The position numbers and the translations under genes were made by a program. A model generated the notes under the pieces. That model searched no databases. It was not told the origin of the DNA and saw nothing but the letters and a program-made list of their open reading frames with translations. From GCA-2686295 sp964402995 (GTDB lineage: Archaea > Nanobdellota > Nanobdellia > Woesearchaeales > GCA-2686295), in the NCBI GenBank assembly GCA_964402995.1, contig CAYOEA010000008.1:1-64000 (forward strand): a stretch of DNA of 64,000 nt, written 5' to 3'. This document shows, piece by piece, positions 8,291 to 18,874 of this stretch. Position 1 is the stretch's first letter. Every line of letters begins with the position of its first letter.

Positions 8291-10784
8291 AGTAACAATT
8301 TACTAAAAAATGACATTTTTTATTACAAACATTGCTTTTAATTCTTGTGAACTTTGCCCACATATTATGGTAAATTTTTCTTGGATGAGTTTCAAGAATA
8401 TTTCCAATAGGTTGATCTCTTATACAAAGGTTAACACTTCCATCAGTTCCAACAGCGAAACTTTGATATCCTGCAATACAATTAAGCTTTTGAACATTAT
8501 TTGGATTTTCAAAATATTGACTAAATACTTTAAATTGATGTTCAGGATTATGAATTTTATATCCTTTTTTTTTCATAGCTATTAAAGAATTCATTTTTTT
8601 ATGAACAAGTTTCATGTCTGATGGCCAAAGCTTGGATTTGAGATACCAATCACTTTTTCTATAGTTATAAAAATTTTCCAATGCTTGAAAATTTACATAA
8701 TCAATATTCTTATTATTTTGAATCCATTCCATAAATTTGTCAATTTCTTTCATATTTTTTTTATTTATGGTGGTGCTGATACCAATTCTTATTTCTGGTT
8801 TCATTTCTTTGAGTAAATCTATTGCTCTTGTTGCTCTTTTAAAAGCTCCTTTCATACCTCTAATCCAATCATGAGTTTTTTCAAAACCATCAATTGAGAA
8901 ATTTATAACTCTAATTTTTGAATCTGCAATTTTTCTTGCAAGTTTTTCATCTACTAGCCAGCCATTTGATACTATTACTGGCTCCATATTTTTATCAACA
9001 CAATGATTTGCTAGTTCAATTACATCCTCTCTTACAAATGGTTCTCCGCCTGCAATACAGACATGTTTTACAGGATGCCATTCACTTAGTTGATCTATGA
9101 ACTTTTTCCATTCTTCAAGACTTAATTCTTTTGATTGATGATGGTCATTTTTCCATATATCACAGCATTTGCACTTAAAAAAACATTTTTGTGTCATTGA
9201 TATATCTACTAGTAATGGTTCTTTTGGATTTATTTCATATCTATTTATGACTTTATCCATTAAGAAATCTTTAATTTTGATTAAGGTTTTAGTTTTCTTT
9301 TTTGTTTTTTGTTTTATTTCACATGTTTTATGTTCTATTTCATCTGTTGCATTTAATATGTCATCTGTTTTATTGTTTAATACATTATCTGATTCAACTA
9401 TAATATTATATTCTCTTAATACGGATATTAGTTTTTCTAATCTTTCTTTTCTAATTTCTGGTGTGTTCTTAAGATCTTTTGTGTGCCATTTTTGTAAGAA
9501 TAATTTTCCTTCTGGAATTACTAAATCATATTCATCTTTATTTTTGAATAATTCTGAACGATAATCAATATCACATACATTTGCAGACCCAACATATTTA
9601 ATGTGTTTATGATGCTTTCTTATATTGGATATTGTTTCTTCAAAATCTTCTTTAGTTTCTGTTGGAAAACCTATTATAAAATTTATATTTGCTTTAATAT
9701 TATGTTTATTCATTGCTTTAAGCACATTAACTATGTCTTTTACATTGTAAAAATCTTTTTTCATTTTTTTTAATGTAGAATTTGATAAACTTTCAATTCC
9801 AAAGGTTAAACAACAACAACCTGCTTTTTTTAGTTTTTTAACAATTTTATCAGTCATTTCTTTTCTAATAATTGCAAATGAAGTCCAATGAATCTTAAGT
9901 TTGTGTTTAATTACCAAATCACAGAATTTCTCTAGATTTTTCATGTTTCCATTAACTAATAGATCATGAAATTGGAATGATTCAAAACCATATTTATCAT
10001 GATAAAACTTTATTTCATTAAATAATCGTTTTGCTTCTTTAAATCTATATTTGCTCCAGATTTGTCTATCTGAACAAAATAAACATTTATTATAACATCC
10101 TATAGATGAAATTATTGGCATTACTTTGTTTGTATAATCTTTTAATTTAACTCCGTCTAAGTTTATGAATGGGTAAGTATTCAAATCAGTATCATTTCTT
10201 TTTATTTTAGTTAATTTGTAATCTCCATTAGAAAGAATTGCAATATTGTCTATATCTTCAAAGTTTTTGGATTTGTTAAGTATCTTTTCACATAGTTTTT
10301 GAGAAGTTATTTCACCTTCTCCCATTATAAGGAAATTAAATGGATAATCTTGTGCAACCATTTTTATTTCTCTTAAGGAATCAAGATTAACCCCTCCTGC
10401 CATGATTGTTATTTTAGGACAGACATCTCTAATTTGTCTTGCTAATATGCTTGAAAAGAAGGTATTTGCAGGGTTTAAAGAAAAACCTATAATTTTAGTT
10501 TTTGAATCTGTTATTTGTTTAATTAATTGTTTTGTCCATTTAGAATGTTTTTCTATGAATTCTTTTACTTTATTTTCAGTAAGCCAAAAACCAACAGTAT
10601 TCATCTCCCATAATTTCTTTTCTTCTGAACTCACATCATTATAAATATCGATGTTTAAATCTAAGAATTCTACTTTGAAACTTCGTTCTAGAAAACTCTT
10701 TATCATAAGTATGCTTAAAGGAACATATTCAGTTCCCCATACAGGGCAATTTACTAAAATTATATCTTTTTTTTCACTATTCAT
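8265..10784 (-). CDS. Bimodular radical SAM protein (B12-binding-type module, then SPASM-type module)
   Basis: An 839-residue fusion. The N-terminal half has a B12-binding-like domain (DIILVNCPVWGTEYVPLSIL) and a radical SAM motif at C230, C234 and C237 (IGCYNKCLFCSDRQ), with GIESLS and IGFPTE signatures. A Thr/Lys-rich linker at ~455-500 joins it to a second radical SAM domain with C534, C538 and C541 (CFFKCKCCDIWK), AGGEP, and C-terminal cysteines in CIAGYQSF and CNKKCHFL. It overlaps the upstream membrane glycosyltransferase by 4 bp and so sits in the same operon. The chemistry is unknown. Family assignment of each half is firm; B12 binding is inferred from fold only. Confidence 0.85.
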   Translation of the reverse strand: MNSEKKDIILVNCPVWGTEYVPLSILMIKSFLERSFKVEFLDLNIDIYNDVSSEEKKLWEMNTVGFWLTENKVKEFIEKHSKWTKQLIKQITDSKTKIIGFSLNPANTFFSSILARQIRDVCPKITIMAGGVNLDSLREIKMVAQDYPFNFLIMGEGEITSQKLCEKILNKSKNFEDIDNIAILSNGDYKLTKIKRNDTDLNTYPFINLDGVKLKDYTNKVMPIISSIGCYNKCLFCSDRQIWSKYRFKEAKRLFNEIKFYHDKYGFESFQFHDLLVNGNMKNLEKFCDLVIKHKLKIHWTSFAIIRKEMTDKIVKKLKKAGCCCLTFGIESLSNSTLKKMKKDFYNVKDIVNVLKAMNKHNIKANINFIIGFPTETKEDFEETISNIRKHHKHIKYVGSANVCDIDYRSELFKNKDEYDLVIPEGKLFLQKWHTKDLKNTPEIRKERLEKLISVLREYNIIVESDNVLNNKTDDILNATDEIEHKTCEIKQKTKKKTKTLIKIKDFLMDKVINRYEINPKEPLLVDISMTQKCFFKCKCCDIWKNDHHQSKELSLEEWKKFIDQLSEWHPVKHVCIAGGEPFVREDVIELANHCVDKNMEPVIVSNGWLVDEKLARKIADSKIRVINFSIDGFEKTHDWIRGMKGAFKRATRAIDLLKEMKPEIRIGISTTINKKNMKEIDKFMEWIQNNKNIDYVNFQALENFYNYRKSDWYLKSKLWPSDMKLVHKKMNSLIAMKKKGYKIHNPEHQFKVFSQYFENPNNVQKLNCIAGYQSFAVGTDGSVNLCIRDQPIGNILETHPRKIYHNMWAKFTRIKSNVCNKKCHFLVNCYYDTKNKIK

Positions 10785-12418
10785 TTTGTTATATAGGAAC
10801 CCTCAATAAGTTGACTTTTATTTTTAATATTTAGATTTGTTAAATCATTATAATACTTTGTTAATTTTACATAAGTATTAGTCATAGTTATTAGTTCATC
10901 AGGACTATTGGGAAATGGTTCAAGCTCTGTTTCATTCGAGTCAAAATCACAATTAAAGTCATAACATATTGGTGATATATTATTTTCTTGATAAGTACTT
11001 AAATTATTCCTAAAACTATATCTATCTAACTTATCTAAATTACCTTCATTATAATTAAGACTAGCAAGTAATAACATGACAAAACATAATTTTAATATGG
11101 TTCTAATATTTTTTTTGTTGAAAATCACATTAAATACTTTATCTATTCCAATTGCAGCTAATGGAATCAATAATAAAGAATATGTGTAAATTGGATAATA
11201 ACTTACTCTAAAATAATTAAGTCCAAAAAATATTATTGAAGATAGAATACTCAATATAAAGAATATTTCAACTTTTTTATTTTTATTTTTGTCTTTTATG
11301 TTTTTTTTATTATTTTTGTCTTTTTTATAATCATTAATAAATAAACTACTAATAGCAGCTAGTCCAAGAATTAAATATTGCCATTGAATTTTATTTGAAT
11401 ATATGGTTTGTTCTTGGAAAACATAATTAAAATCTTTGTTATTATAAGTTCCAATTCCTAGGAAATAATAACTCGAATAACTTAATAGTCCTCCTTCCAA
11501 GTTATTTAATGGATATCCCTTATTAGAATTTTTAATCAAGTATTTTGGTTGTATATAACCGCAACCAATTCTAGAATATTGACATAATAACTTACTGTAT
11601 GAATCTTCTTCTCCAAAATCAACCCAACTAATTGTTTCTTCAGAAACATTTTGTTGAAGAATTAGAAACGGGGTAATTGATAACATAATCATTAATACAA
11701 ATATTATAAACTTTTTATTAAATAATTTTTTGAAATTAAAAAATATGATGGTATATATTATTAATATAATTAATAAAAATATTTCAAGAGTATATATTTG
11801 ACAACTAATTCCAAGTGTTAATCCAGATATAATATAAAAAATATTATTTTCTGTTTTATTAGCAAGAATAAAAAATATTGTTGTTAACATGAGGAAGAAA
11901 ATTGATGTTATAAAAGGTTCTCCAATAGTGCTTAATCGTATATGAAAAGGAAAGAATGCTATGATGATAGCTGATATTAATGCAGGCATTCTTTTTTTTG
12001 TAATTAAATAAACCATGACAAATATTGCTATGATTGTTAAACTACCAAATAATCCATTAATAAAACTTCCAGGTGAAATATTGTTAAAGTTAAAAATATC
12101 AAATACACTTATTAATGTTGGGAATGTAGGTAGTTTTCTAACAAAAATATACCTTCCTAATTCAGATATTCTAGTTCCATCAATAAGGTAATAAAGTTGA
12201 TCATTTATTATAAAATATTTATTAATTAGATTATAGAATCTTATAAAAGTTCCAATTACAAAAATGATTCCTAGAATGATATAATTATTAGTATTATCTA
12301 ATACTTCTTTTTTAATAACAAGTCTATAATGATATAAGAGACTTATCGTAAATATTAATATTATGACTAATTGTGTATAAATCCAATAAGGTATAAAACC
12401 CTCTAAAAAAGTAATCAT
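10781..12418 (-). CDS. GT39-like polytopic membrane glycosyltransferase
   Basis: A 545-residue protein with roughly a dozen hydrophobic segments and an early extracytoplasmic loop (YFIINDQLYYLIDGTRISELG) resembling the acidic first loop of dolichyl/polyprenyl-phosphate-sugar-dependent glycosyltransferases (GT39/PMT-like). It probably transfers a sugar from a lipid carrier on the outer face of the membrane. It overlaps its neighbours by 4 bp on both sides. A short soluble C-terminal tail follows the last segment. GT-C fold is a family-level guess from topology. Confidence 0.7.
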   Translation of the reverse strand: MITFLEGFIPYWIYTQLVIILIFTISLLYHYRLVIKKEVLDNTNNYIILGIIFVIGTFIRFYNLINKYFIINDQLYYLIDGTRISELGRYIFVRKLPTFPTLISVFDIFNFNNISPGSFINGLFGSLTIIAIFVMVYLITKKRMPALISAIIIAFFPFHIRLSTIGEPFITSIFFLMLTTIFFILANKTENNIFYIISGLTLGISCQIYTLEIFLLIILIIYTIIFFNFKKLFNKKFIIFVLMIMLSITPFLILQQNVSEETISWVDFGEEDSYSKLLCQYSRIGCGYIQPKYLIKNSNKGYPLNNLEGGLLSYSSYYFLGIGTYNNKDFNYVFQEQTIYSNKIQWQYLILGLAAISSLFINDYKKDKNNKKNIKDKNKNKKVEIFFILSILSSIIFFGLNYFRVSYYPIYTYSLLLIPLAAIGIDKVFNVIFNKKNIRTILKLCFVMLLLASLNYNEGNLDKLDRYSFRNNLSTYQENNISPICYDFNCDFDSNETELEPFPNSPDELITMTNTYVKLTKYYNDLTNLNIKNKSQLIEGSYITK

Positions 12419-14112
12419 TTCTTAGCACCATTAATACAATATATTTGATTTTCTTTGTCAACATACTTAACACATAAGTCTACATTTTCTTTATTACCTG
12501 CAGCATTTTGAAATTCTCTTCCAACTCCTGAGAAACAATTTGGGATATACTTTTTATTCACAAGGTTACACTCTTCATTTATTGTTGTTGGATTTTCTCT
12601 TGCTGCAATGGTTTGTCCCATGCCCTCATAACAATAAGATTTATAGCTAGAATTCATTGATTCGCATATCTGAATTGCTTTCGTTAAATTACCCTCAAAA
12701 AAACTTGTTTCTCCAATACCGCTATGACAACCATTTATAAATTCAGAATTATTTAGTTTAAAACATACATCGGATGTTTTTTTATTATCTTTAAGGACCT
12801 TCCATCCAACACTTTTTCCTAATAACTCATAACATAGTTCTTCTTTGAAAATATCTTTATCGAATTCTTTATTTAACAAGTTAATATTTCCAATAAGTCC
12901 AATTAATAAAACAATTATAAGTAGTATTATTCCAATTTTTTTAGTCTTAATATTGTTTATAATCTTTGAAATACCAATACCCACTATGAGAATCATAAAT
13001 GGTTGTAGTAAAAATATGTGTGTATGAGACATACTATTTACAGCGTTCCAAAGATTATTATATTCATAATTAACTTTTAACTCAGTAATAATAAACGCAA
13101 GAACATAAATCAGAATGTATGTTATGAATAGTAATTCTTTTTTTGAAGATTCTTTTTTACTAGCTAAGAATATCGAAAGTAAAAAAAATGATAAGAATAT
13201 ATAATAGAAAATATATGAAAAAACTTGTTTTGATATAAAACTAAAATCACTATAATAAAAAGATGAAGGAATATAATAAGTTACTAATTTAGTAGCTTTT
13301 ATTGATATCTCATGCAGATTCTCTTTTTCGAACATATGAACGTTTATTATTTGTTCTAATCTTGTAGTGTTTTCAAAATTATTTAAACTGCTAGATATAA
13401 TCCAGGGACTAAAACCTATTAAAAAGAATATGATAAATAAAATGAAATTTTTTTTTGAAAATATATTTCGTTTTATTATTAGTAAAAATAAAAAACAGAC
13501 TGCAAAAATAATTATTGTTGAATAATAGAACCACAGACTAAAACCACCTATTAATCCTAATAGAATAATTTTTTTAACATATTTGTTGTTGTTTTTATTG
13601 TTCTTATTTTTTTCATGTTTATTATTTTTATTATAAATTATGTCAAATAGTAAGTAGATAATGAGCAAGTGAAGAAAAATTGATTCTAAATAATTCCCTA
13701 TTGTGATTAAATTGCTAATAGAAAAATATGGTATTGCAAAAATATAAATTAATGATGTTATAATGGCTGTTTTTCTATTAAAAAAGTCATTACAAATTTT
13801 AAAAATAAGAACTAGTATTCCAACTGAGAATGCTAATCCAATTAATTTTAAACTAAAAACTGATATTCCAAAAAGCAATGCTATAGGCAACGCCAATATA
13901 TTAACTACTAAAAAACCGCCGCCATAAGATTCTAATTGGTAATCAAGTAATGATAAACTTGGTCCATTTAGTATATCGTAACTTGAAGTTCTAAAAAAAC
14001 ATTCTTCTGGATGAAATATGTAATCTGAATGAAAAAGAAGTATAACTCTCATTATTAAAAATAATATGATTAGTAATAATAAAATACTTACTTTAAATTG
14101 TTTATTTTTCAT
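12415..14112 (-). CDS. GT39-like membrane glycosyltransferase with Cys-repeat extracytoplasmic tail
   Basis: A 565-residue protein. The first ~420 residues are polytopic with a loop after TM1 (HSDYIFHPEECFFRTSSYD) typical in placement for GT-C enzymes. The C-terminal ~140 residues form four units of the pattern C-x(7-10)-C-[HYF]-x-G-x-G (GCHSGIGE, YCYEGMGQ, NCFSGVGR, YCINGAKK), probably disulphide-stabilised outside the cell. A similar spacing of cysteines occurs in the surface protein at 22624-23463. It is the first gene of the 14112-to-1920 overlapping operon. Substrate unknown. Confidence 0.7.
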   Translation of the reverse strand: MKNKQFKVSILLLLIILFLIMRVILLFHSDYIFHPEECFFRTSSYDILNGPSLSLLDYQLESYGGGFLVVNILALPIALLFGISVFSLKLIGLAFSVGILVLIFKICNDFFNRKTAIITSLIYIFAIPYFSISNLITIGNYLESIFLHLLIIYLLFDIIYNKNNKHEKNKNNKNNNKYVKKIILLGLIGGFSLWFYYSTIIIFAVCFLFLLIIKRNIFSKKNFILFIIFFLIGFSPWIISSSLNNFENTTRLEQIINVHMFEKENLHEISIKATKLVTYYIPSSFYYSDFSFISKQVFSYIFYYIFLSFFLLSIFLASKKESSKKELLFITYILIYVLAFIITELKVNYEYNNLWNAVNSMSHTHIFLLQPFMILIVGIGISKIINNIKTKKIGIILLIIVLLIGLIGNINLLNKEFDKDIFKEELCYELLGKSVGWKVLKDNKKTSDVCFKLNNSEFINGCHSGIGETSFFEGNLTKAIQICESMNSSYKSYCYEGMGQTIAARENPTTINEECNLVNKKYIPNCFSGVGREFQNAAGNKENVDLCVKYVDKENQIYCINGAKK

Positions 14113-14248
14113 TTTAATCGGTATAATATTAGCTTAATTAGTTTTTTAAATCCTTTTTTTTTTTTTTAATAAAATTTAAATCAAATATTTTGTTTAAATT
14201 GTTTTTAATATGATATGATCTTAAGTAAAATTTTCATATGCTTCTTTT

Positions 14249-16747
14249 TCATTCTATATCTTTATTTTGCCACCAATTATCACATGTTTTGTAACAACCA
14301 ATTTTATTAGTGAATTTTTTATTCATTTCTAAACCATTTCGTCTAAATTTGTTTTGAAGTTTTCCATTCCAAATTTCTTTAAAACTTTGAGTGTTGATAT
14401 TTCCTGAAATATCATTAACTGCTCTACAACAAGGTGCCACATCTCCATTAGCCATTATTCTAGCAAAGACCAAGCCCACATAACATTTCATTCCAGGAAT
14501 CATTGTTTGGTCATAATTTCCTTTCTCTGCACCTTTATGTTCTAATCTTCGAATTAAATTACTTATACTATCAATTTTAATATTGTTTTCTTGAACTTTT
14601 ATTTCTTTTAAATCTCTAAGTAATTCTTTTCTTTGTTCTTGATTTAATAATAATACATCAGTTTCTCCTTTTATTGGATCAATGAATGCAAAATAAACTT
14701 CATTTGCATTAACTTCTTTTCCAAATAAAACCATTTCTTTTACTTTATTATAATTAACATTTGATAGAACATTTGCAATAACTATTTTAGTATTAGTTTT
14801 TATTTTACTTAAATAAATTATATTATTCTTAATTTTATTAAATATATTTTTTGTTTGTCTTGGATGAGTATTTTTATAAGATTCTTCATCACTTGCCCAT
14901 AAACTAACAGTTAAATTATCAACTTTTAATTTCACAATTTTATCAATTTCTTTTTTACTAATTAAAGTCATATTAGTAGTAAGATCACATCTCATACCTT
15001 TACTTTTAATAAGTTTAATAATTTTAAAAATATCTTTATGTAAAAAAGGTTCTCCACCGCCTGTTATTCTAATTTCTTTTGTTTTAAGTTTAGAAAGGTC
15101 ACAAATTAGTTTTTTAATTGTTTTATAATCTAATTCTTCTTTAAACCATTTCTTTGCAGGTTTACTTTTTTTTAAAAGTGGTGAGAATGTCCAACACGCA
15201 ATACAATTAAGATTGCATTTGTTAGTTAGATCAATAGTTACATATTCTGGACCTATGAATGTTTCTTCTTTTGTTTTAATTCCTTTTAAAATAAGATTTT
15301 CAGTTTTTTTATATTTCTTGTTAATAACATATGATGAAATTTTTTTAATAGTATATTTTAATCCATGTTCTTTGAGACATTCTTTAAATAATATTATTGG
15401 ACTTCTTTCATATCTGCTTCTTCTTTCTTTATGTTCAATCCAAATTTTATAAGCATTGTTTACTGCTTCTTCTAAATCTTGTGGAGAAAGATGTTCATTT
15501 TTAATTAGCGCTTTAAAATTTTCATCAAAATCATCATTAAACATGAGTTCATTCTTATTTTCAAGTTCTTCATAAAATTTAGTTCCAGGAAATGGAGTTG
15601 TAACTGAGAATTGAACTGATTCAGGATCTATTCTAAGAGCGAAATTAATTGTATCTTGAATTGTTTCTTTTGTTTCTCCTGGAAGTCCAAATGTAAATGT
15701 TAAATGAACTTTTATTCCTAATTCTTTTGTTAATAAAATATTTTTTTCAGCAAGTTCAATATCTAATTCTTTATTACATGCATTTAATAATTCTTGATTA
15801 CTTGATTCAACACCATATTTTAATGCATGGAGACCTGCTTTTTTCATTGCTTGTAATATTTCAAAGTCCATTATGTCTACTCGAGCCATAATTGCCCATG
15901 GAAGATTAATTTTCCTTTTTTTTATTTCAGAACAAAATTCAAGCATTCTTTTTTTCCCTACATTAAAAGTATCATCATCAAAATAATATGATTTAAAACC
16001 TTTAGTTTTTAAGAATTCAATTTCATCAACAATATCTTTTATACTTCTAATTCTATAATTATGTGGTTTATACATTATCTGCGGCCAAGCACAAAAAGAG
16101 CAAGAATAAGGACAACCACGAGAAGCCCACATTTGAATTGATGGTGATGGAATGCTTCCAGGACAATCATGATATTTCTTCATTGGTAATTCTTTTGAAT
16201 AAGTCCAAGGAAATACATCTAAATTTTTAATTAGAATTCTTTTTTCATTTTTTAAGATTTTATTCTTATTTCTATAAATTAACCCTTTTATCAATTCAAA
16301 TCTTTTATTCTGAATAATTTCTAAGAGTGTAAACTCATATTCTCCAAATAATATTAAATCTATTTCTTTATTTTTTATTAAGAATTCTTCATTAAAACTA
16401 TGCATTCCACCAACAATAATTTTTCCTTTGTAAAATTCTCGAATAGTTCGTATTAATGATAAATCATGTTGAAGAGATGGGGTTGATGTTTCAATAAACA
16501 AAAATTCTGGGTTTTCTGTCTTAATTTTATCATAAAATGTTTCATAACTAATATTTTCTGCAATTGCATCAATAATTTTAGATTGAATATTATGTTTTTT
16601 TAGAAGATTATTTGCATAAGCTAAAAAGAAAGGAAAAGGCATATATCCTTCTTCTTCAGGAACTTTAAGATGAGGCCATCTGCTTCCTGCTCTAACACCT
16701 TGTTTATTCTCAATAAACCAAGGCGGATTAGTTAATAATACTCTCAT
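14249..16747 (-). CDS. Bimodular radical SAM protein (B12-binding-type module, then SPASM module)
   Basis: An 832-residue fusion. The N-terminal module has a B12-binding-like domain (MRVLLTNPPWF; IIVGGMHSF) and a radical SAM motif at C212, C216 and C219 (RGCPYSCSFCAWP), followed by KYGVESS and TFGLPGE. At about residues 445-505 lies the linker ECLKEHGLKYTIK, nearly the same as the C-terminus of the 994-residue protein. The second module has C511, C515 and C518 (NKCNLNCIACWTFSP), GGGEP and a SPASM-like end (CYVGLVFARIMANGDVAPCC; CYKTCDNW). It is separated by 136 bp from the 14112 operon and is divergent from the GT2 at 16832. Confidence 0.85.
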   Translation of the reverse strand: MRVLLTNPPWFIENKQGVRAGSRWPHLKVPEEEGYMPFPFFLAYANNLLKKHNIQSKIIDAIAENISYETFYDKIKTENPEFLFIETSTPSLQHDLSLIRTIREFYKGKIIVGGMHSFNEEFLIKNKEIDLILFGEYEFTLLEIIQNKRFELIKGLIYRNKNKILKNEKRILIKNLDVFPWTYSKELPMKKYHDCPGSIPSPSIQMWASRGCPYSCSFCAWPQIMYKPHNYRIRSIKDIVDEIEFLKTKGFKSYYFDDDTFNVGKKRMLEFCSEIKKRKINLPWAIMARVDIMDFEILQAMKKAGLHALKYGVESSNQELLNACNKELDIELAEKNILLTKELGIKVHLTFTFGLPGETKETIQDTINFALRIDPESVQFSVTTPFPGTKFYEELENKNELMFNDDFDENFKALIKNEHLSPQDLEEAVNNAYKIWIEHKERRSRYERSPIILFKECLKEHGLKYTIKKISSYVINKKYKKTENLILKGIKTKEETFIGPEYVTIDLTNKCNLNCIACWTFSPLLKKSKPAKKWFKEELDYKTIKKLICDLSKLKTKEIRITGGGEPFLHKDIFKIIKLIKSKGMRCDLTTNMTLISKKEIDKIVKLKVDNLTVSLWASDEESYKNTHPRQTKNIFNKIKNNIIYLSKIKTNTKIVIANVLSNVNYNKVKEMVLFGKEVNANEVYFAFIDPIKGETDVLLLNQEQRKELLRDLKEIKVQENNIKIDSISNLIRRLEHKGAEKGNYDQTMIPGMKCYVGLVFARIMANGDVAPCCRAVNDISGNINTQSFKEIWNGKLQNKFRRNGLEMNKKFTNKIGCYKTCDNWWQNKDIE

Positions 16748-16831
16748 ATTTAATTGTAAAAGAAATCATTATAAAAATATTCTTACTTTTTTCAGATAAA
16801 CATTTAAATTTGAACTCTCAAGGTTAATTTT

Positions 16832-17563
16832 ATGAAAAACAAGATATTAATCTTTGTTCCAGGATATAATGTTTCTAAGACTATTCTACAAGTTATAAAA
16901 AATCTTATTAAATTGGAGAAAAAATTAAATTTTGATGTTATTTATGTTGATAATAAAAGTTCTGATAAATCAGCAGAATTAGTTAAACAATTTATTAAAA
17001 GTAGAAATTTATCTAATATAAGTATAATTAAAAATAAAGTGAATAAAGGTTATGGTGGCTCACAAAAAGTTGCTTTTAGATATGCTTTCAGAAACAAATA
17101 TGATCATTTAATAGAATATGATGGAGATTTACAATATCCTTATGAACCATTATTAGATTTGTATAATAAATCAATTTCTAAGAATGCAAGTATTGTTTTT
17201 GGTTCTAGAGTTACAAATAAAAATAATTTGAAAGAAATGCCTATTTGGAAACAACTTGGAAATAAATTCTTAAATAGTTTAAATAATTGGAGTTTTAATT
17301 TTGGTGTTTCTGAAATTCATACAGCATTTAGAATTTATGACTTAAATAAAATTAAGGGTTTTAATCTTGAATCTTGCCATAATGATTATCGTTGGACTAT
17401 AGATAGTGTTGTTGAAATAATAAAATTAAATGATAATCTTTCTGAAATTCCGATATCTTGTTTTTATCATGAGAATGCATCTGCTCCTAATTTAAAAGAA
17501 CTTTTAAGAGTAACTTCCTACATGGTTATTAGAGGTATCAGATTTAAATTATTTAGATATTGA
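16832..17563 (+). CDS. GT2 glycosyltransferase, dolichol-phosphate-mannose-synthase-like
   Basis: A 243-residue GT-A enzyme. It starts with KILIFVPGYNVSKTI, has VDNKSSDKSAE for the nucleotide, and the metal-binding EYDGDLQYP. NKGYGGSQKVAFRYAF matches the NxGxGxA-type region of DPM1/GtrB-like transferases. No C-terminal membrane segments are present, as in DPM1-type single-domain enzymes. It would make polyprenyl-phosphate-linked sugar, the donor for the GT39-like enzymes in this locus. It is the only plus-strand gene in the first 22 kb. Confidence 0.8.
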   Translation: MKNKILIFVPGYNVSKTILQVIKNLIKLEKKLNFDVIYVDNKSSDKSAELVKQFIKSRNLSNISIIKNKVNKGYGGSQKVAFRYAFRNKYDHLIEYDGDLQYPYEPLLDLYNKSISKNASIVFGSRVTNKNNLKEMPIWKQLGNKFLNSLNNWSFNFGVSEIHTAFRIYDLNKIKGFNLESCHNDYRWTIDSVVEIIKLNDNLSEIPISCFYHENASAPNLKELLRVTSYMVIRGIRFKLFRY

Positions 17564-17595
17564 ATAAGTAATAATTAATTATAGAATTCACATTA

Positions 17596-18786
17596 TTATG
17601 TGATTGAGAACAATTTTGTCCCTTTTAAAATTAATGTTGTTAAATTAATGATGGCCATTATTATAATCACCATATATCTTATTGTTGTTGGACTGACTCT
17701 TATTTTATTTGGAAGTTTCTTTGAAATGAATTTTGTTAAATCCTTTAAACTCTCAAAAATTATAATTAAATACACAGGGTAGAATAATAAAAAATATCTT
17801 AAATCATAATGATGACCTTTAATATTATAAAAGAATATGAAAAAGAATTCAGATATTACAAATAATAATATCCAGAAAACATTCTTTTTTTTTAAGATTA
17901 AATATGTTACAGAAACATATAAAATGATTATGTATATTAATGAATGAAATTTTTGTAGAAAGTAAAAATTATAATCAATTTTTTTCTGAATAAAATAATG
18001 AAATATTCTTGATAATATAGTTCCTAATTTTGGATTGTCAGAGATAAATGTCCCTGTTCCTCGTATTAAATCTTCGTGAAAATTAAATCTTAGAATTAAT
18101 ATTAGATATGCAGTAAATCCACTTATAACTGATTTAATAAAGCTCCATATATATGTAATTCTTTCTTTCTTTTGTATGAAGAAGTATATTATCATAAAAA
18201 AGGAAGTTATAGGGATTAATATATAACTAGTATTTTTTGAAATGAACATAAAAAAAATTATTAACGCTAAACTCCAAGTATTTTCTTTTGGTTTGTTATT
18301 AAATAAATACAAGCTTGCAAAAAATATTGCACACATAATAAAATAAGTAAGATCAACATAAAAACTTGCAAATAATTCTAATGAAAAATAAGACGCCATC
18401 ATAAATAATATTAATTGAAAAGATTCTTTTGGTTCGTATATTTTACAAAAAATCAAGAATAGAATAATAAATAAGGTATAATTTAGAAAAAATCCTGAAT
18501 AGTTAAATACAAAATCACTTGCTCCAAAAAGACAAAATGCAGGCACAGTTCTAAAATAAATTATTCTATCAACATATGTACCTTCATAAGAATATTCAAT
18601 GAATGAACTATAGTTTGATGTAATTAGGTATTCAGATAAGATTTCACTATGGCGATAATATTGTGGATAATGAACAAACTCATCTGCTTCAATATTTTAT
18701 ATTTGGAAAAAATAAAAGACTGCAAGTATTATTCCTATTATTATAAGTATTAATAAGTACTTTTTTTTCTCTTCTATTTTTAACAT
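17596..18786 (-). pseudogene. Interrupted GT39-like membrane glycosyltransferase (in-frame stop at codon 30)
   Basis: From the ATG at 18786 the frame reads a basic N-terminus and a first membrane segment (MLKIEEKKKYLLILIIIGII...), then meets TAA at 18697-18699. The same frame then stays open as NIEADEFVHYPQYYRHSEIL, the expected loop after TM1 of a GT39-like enzyme, and continues to 17596 with about eight more membrane segments. The longest uninterrupted stretch (17596-18546, from a GTG) lacks TM1 and this loop. Either the gene is a recent pseudogene, the stop is read through, or the base is an assembly error. No frameshift is needed to join the parts. Confidence 0.75.
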
Positions 18787-18874
18787 TGTATTATTCTTAA
18801 AATGGAAGTTTCTTATAATCTTTTTTTATTATAACTTTAATTATTATATTATTATAAGCATTATTCTTGTTATT

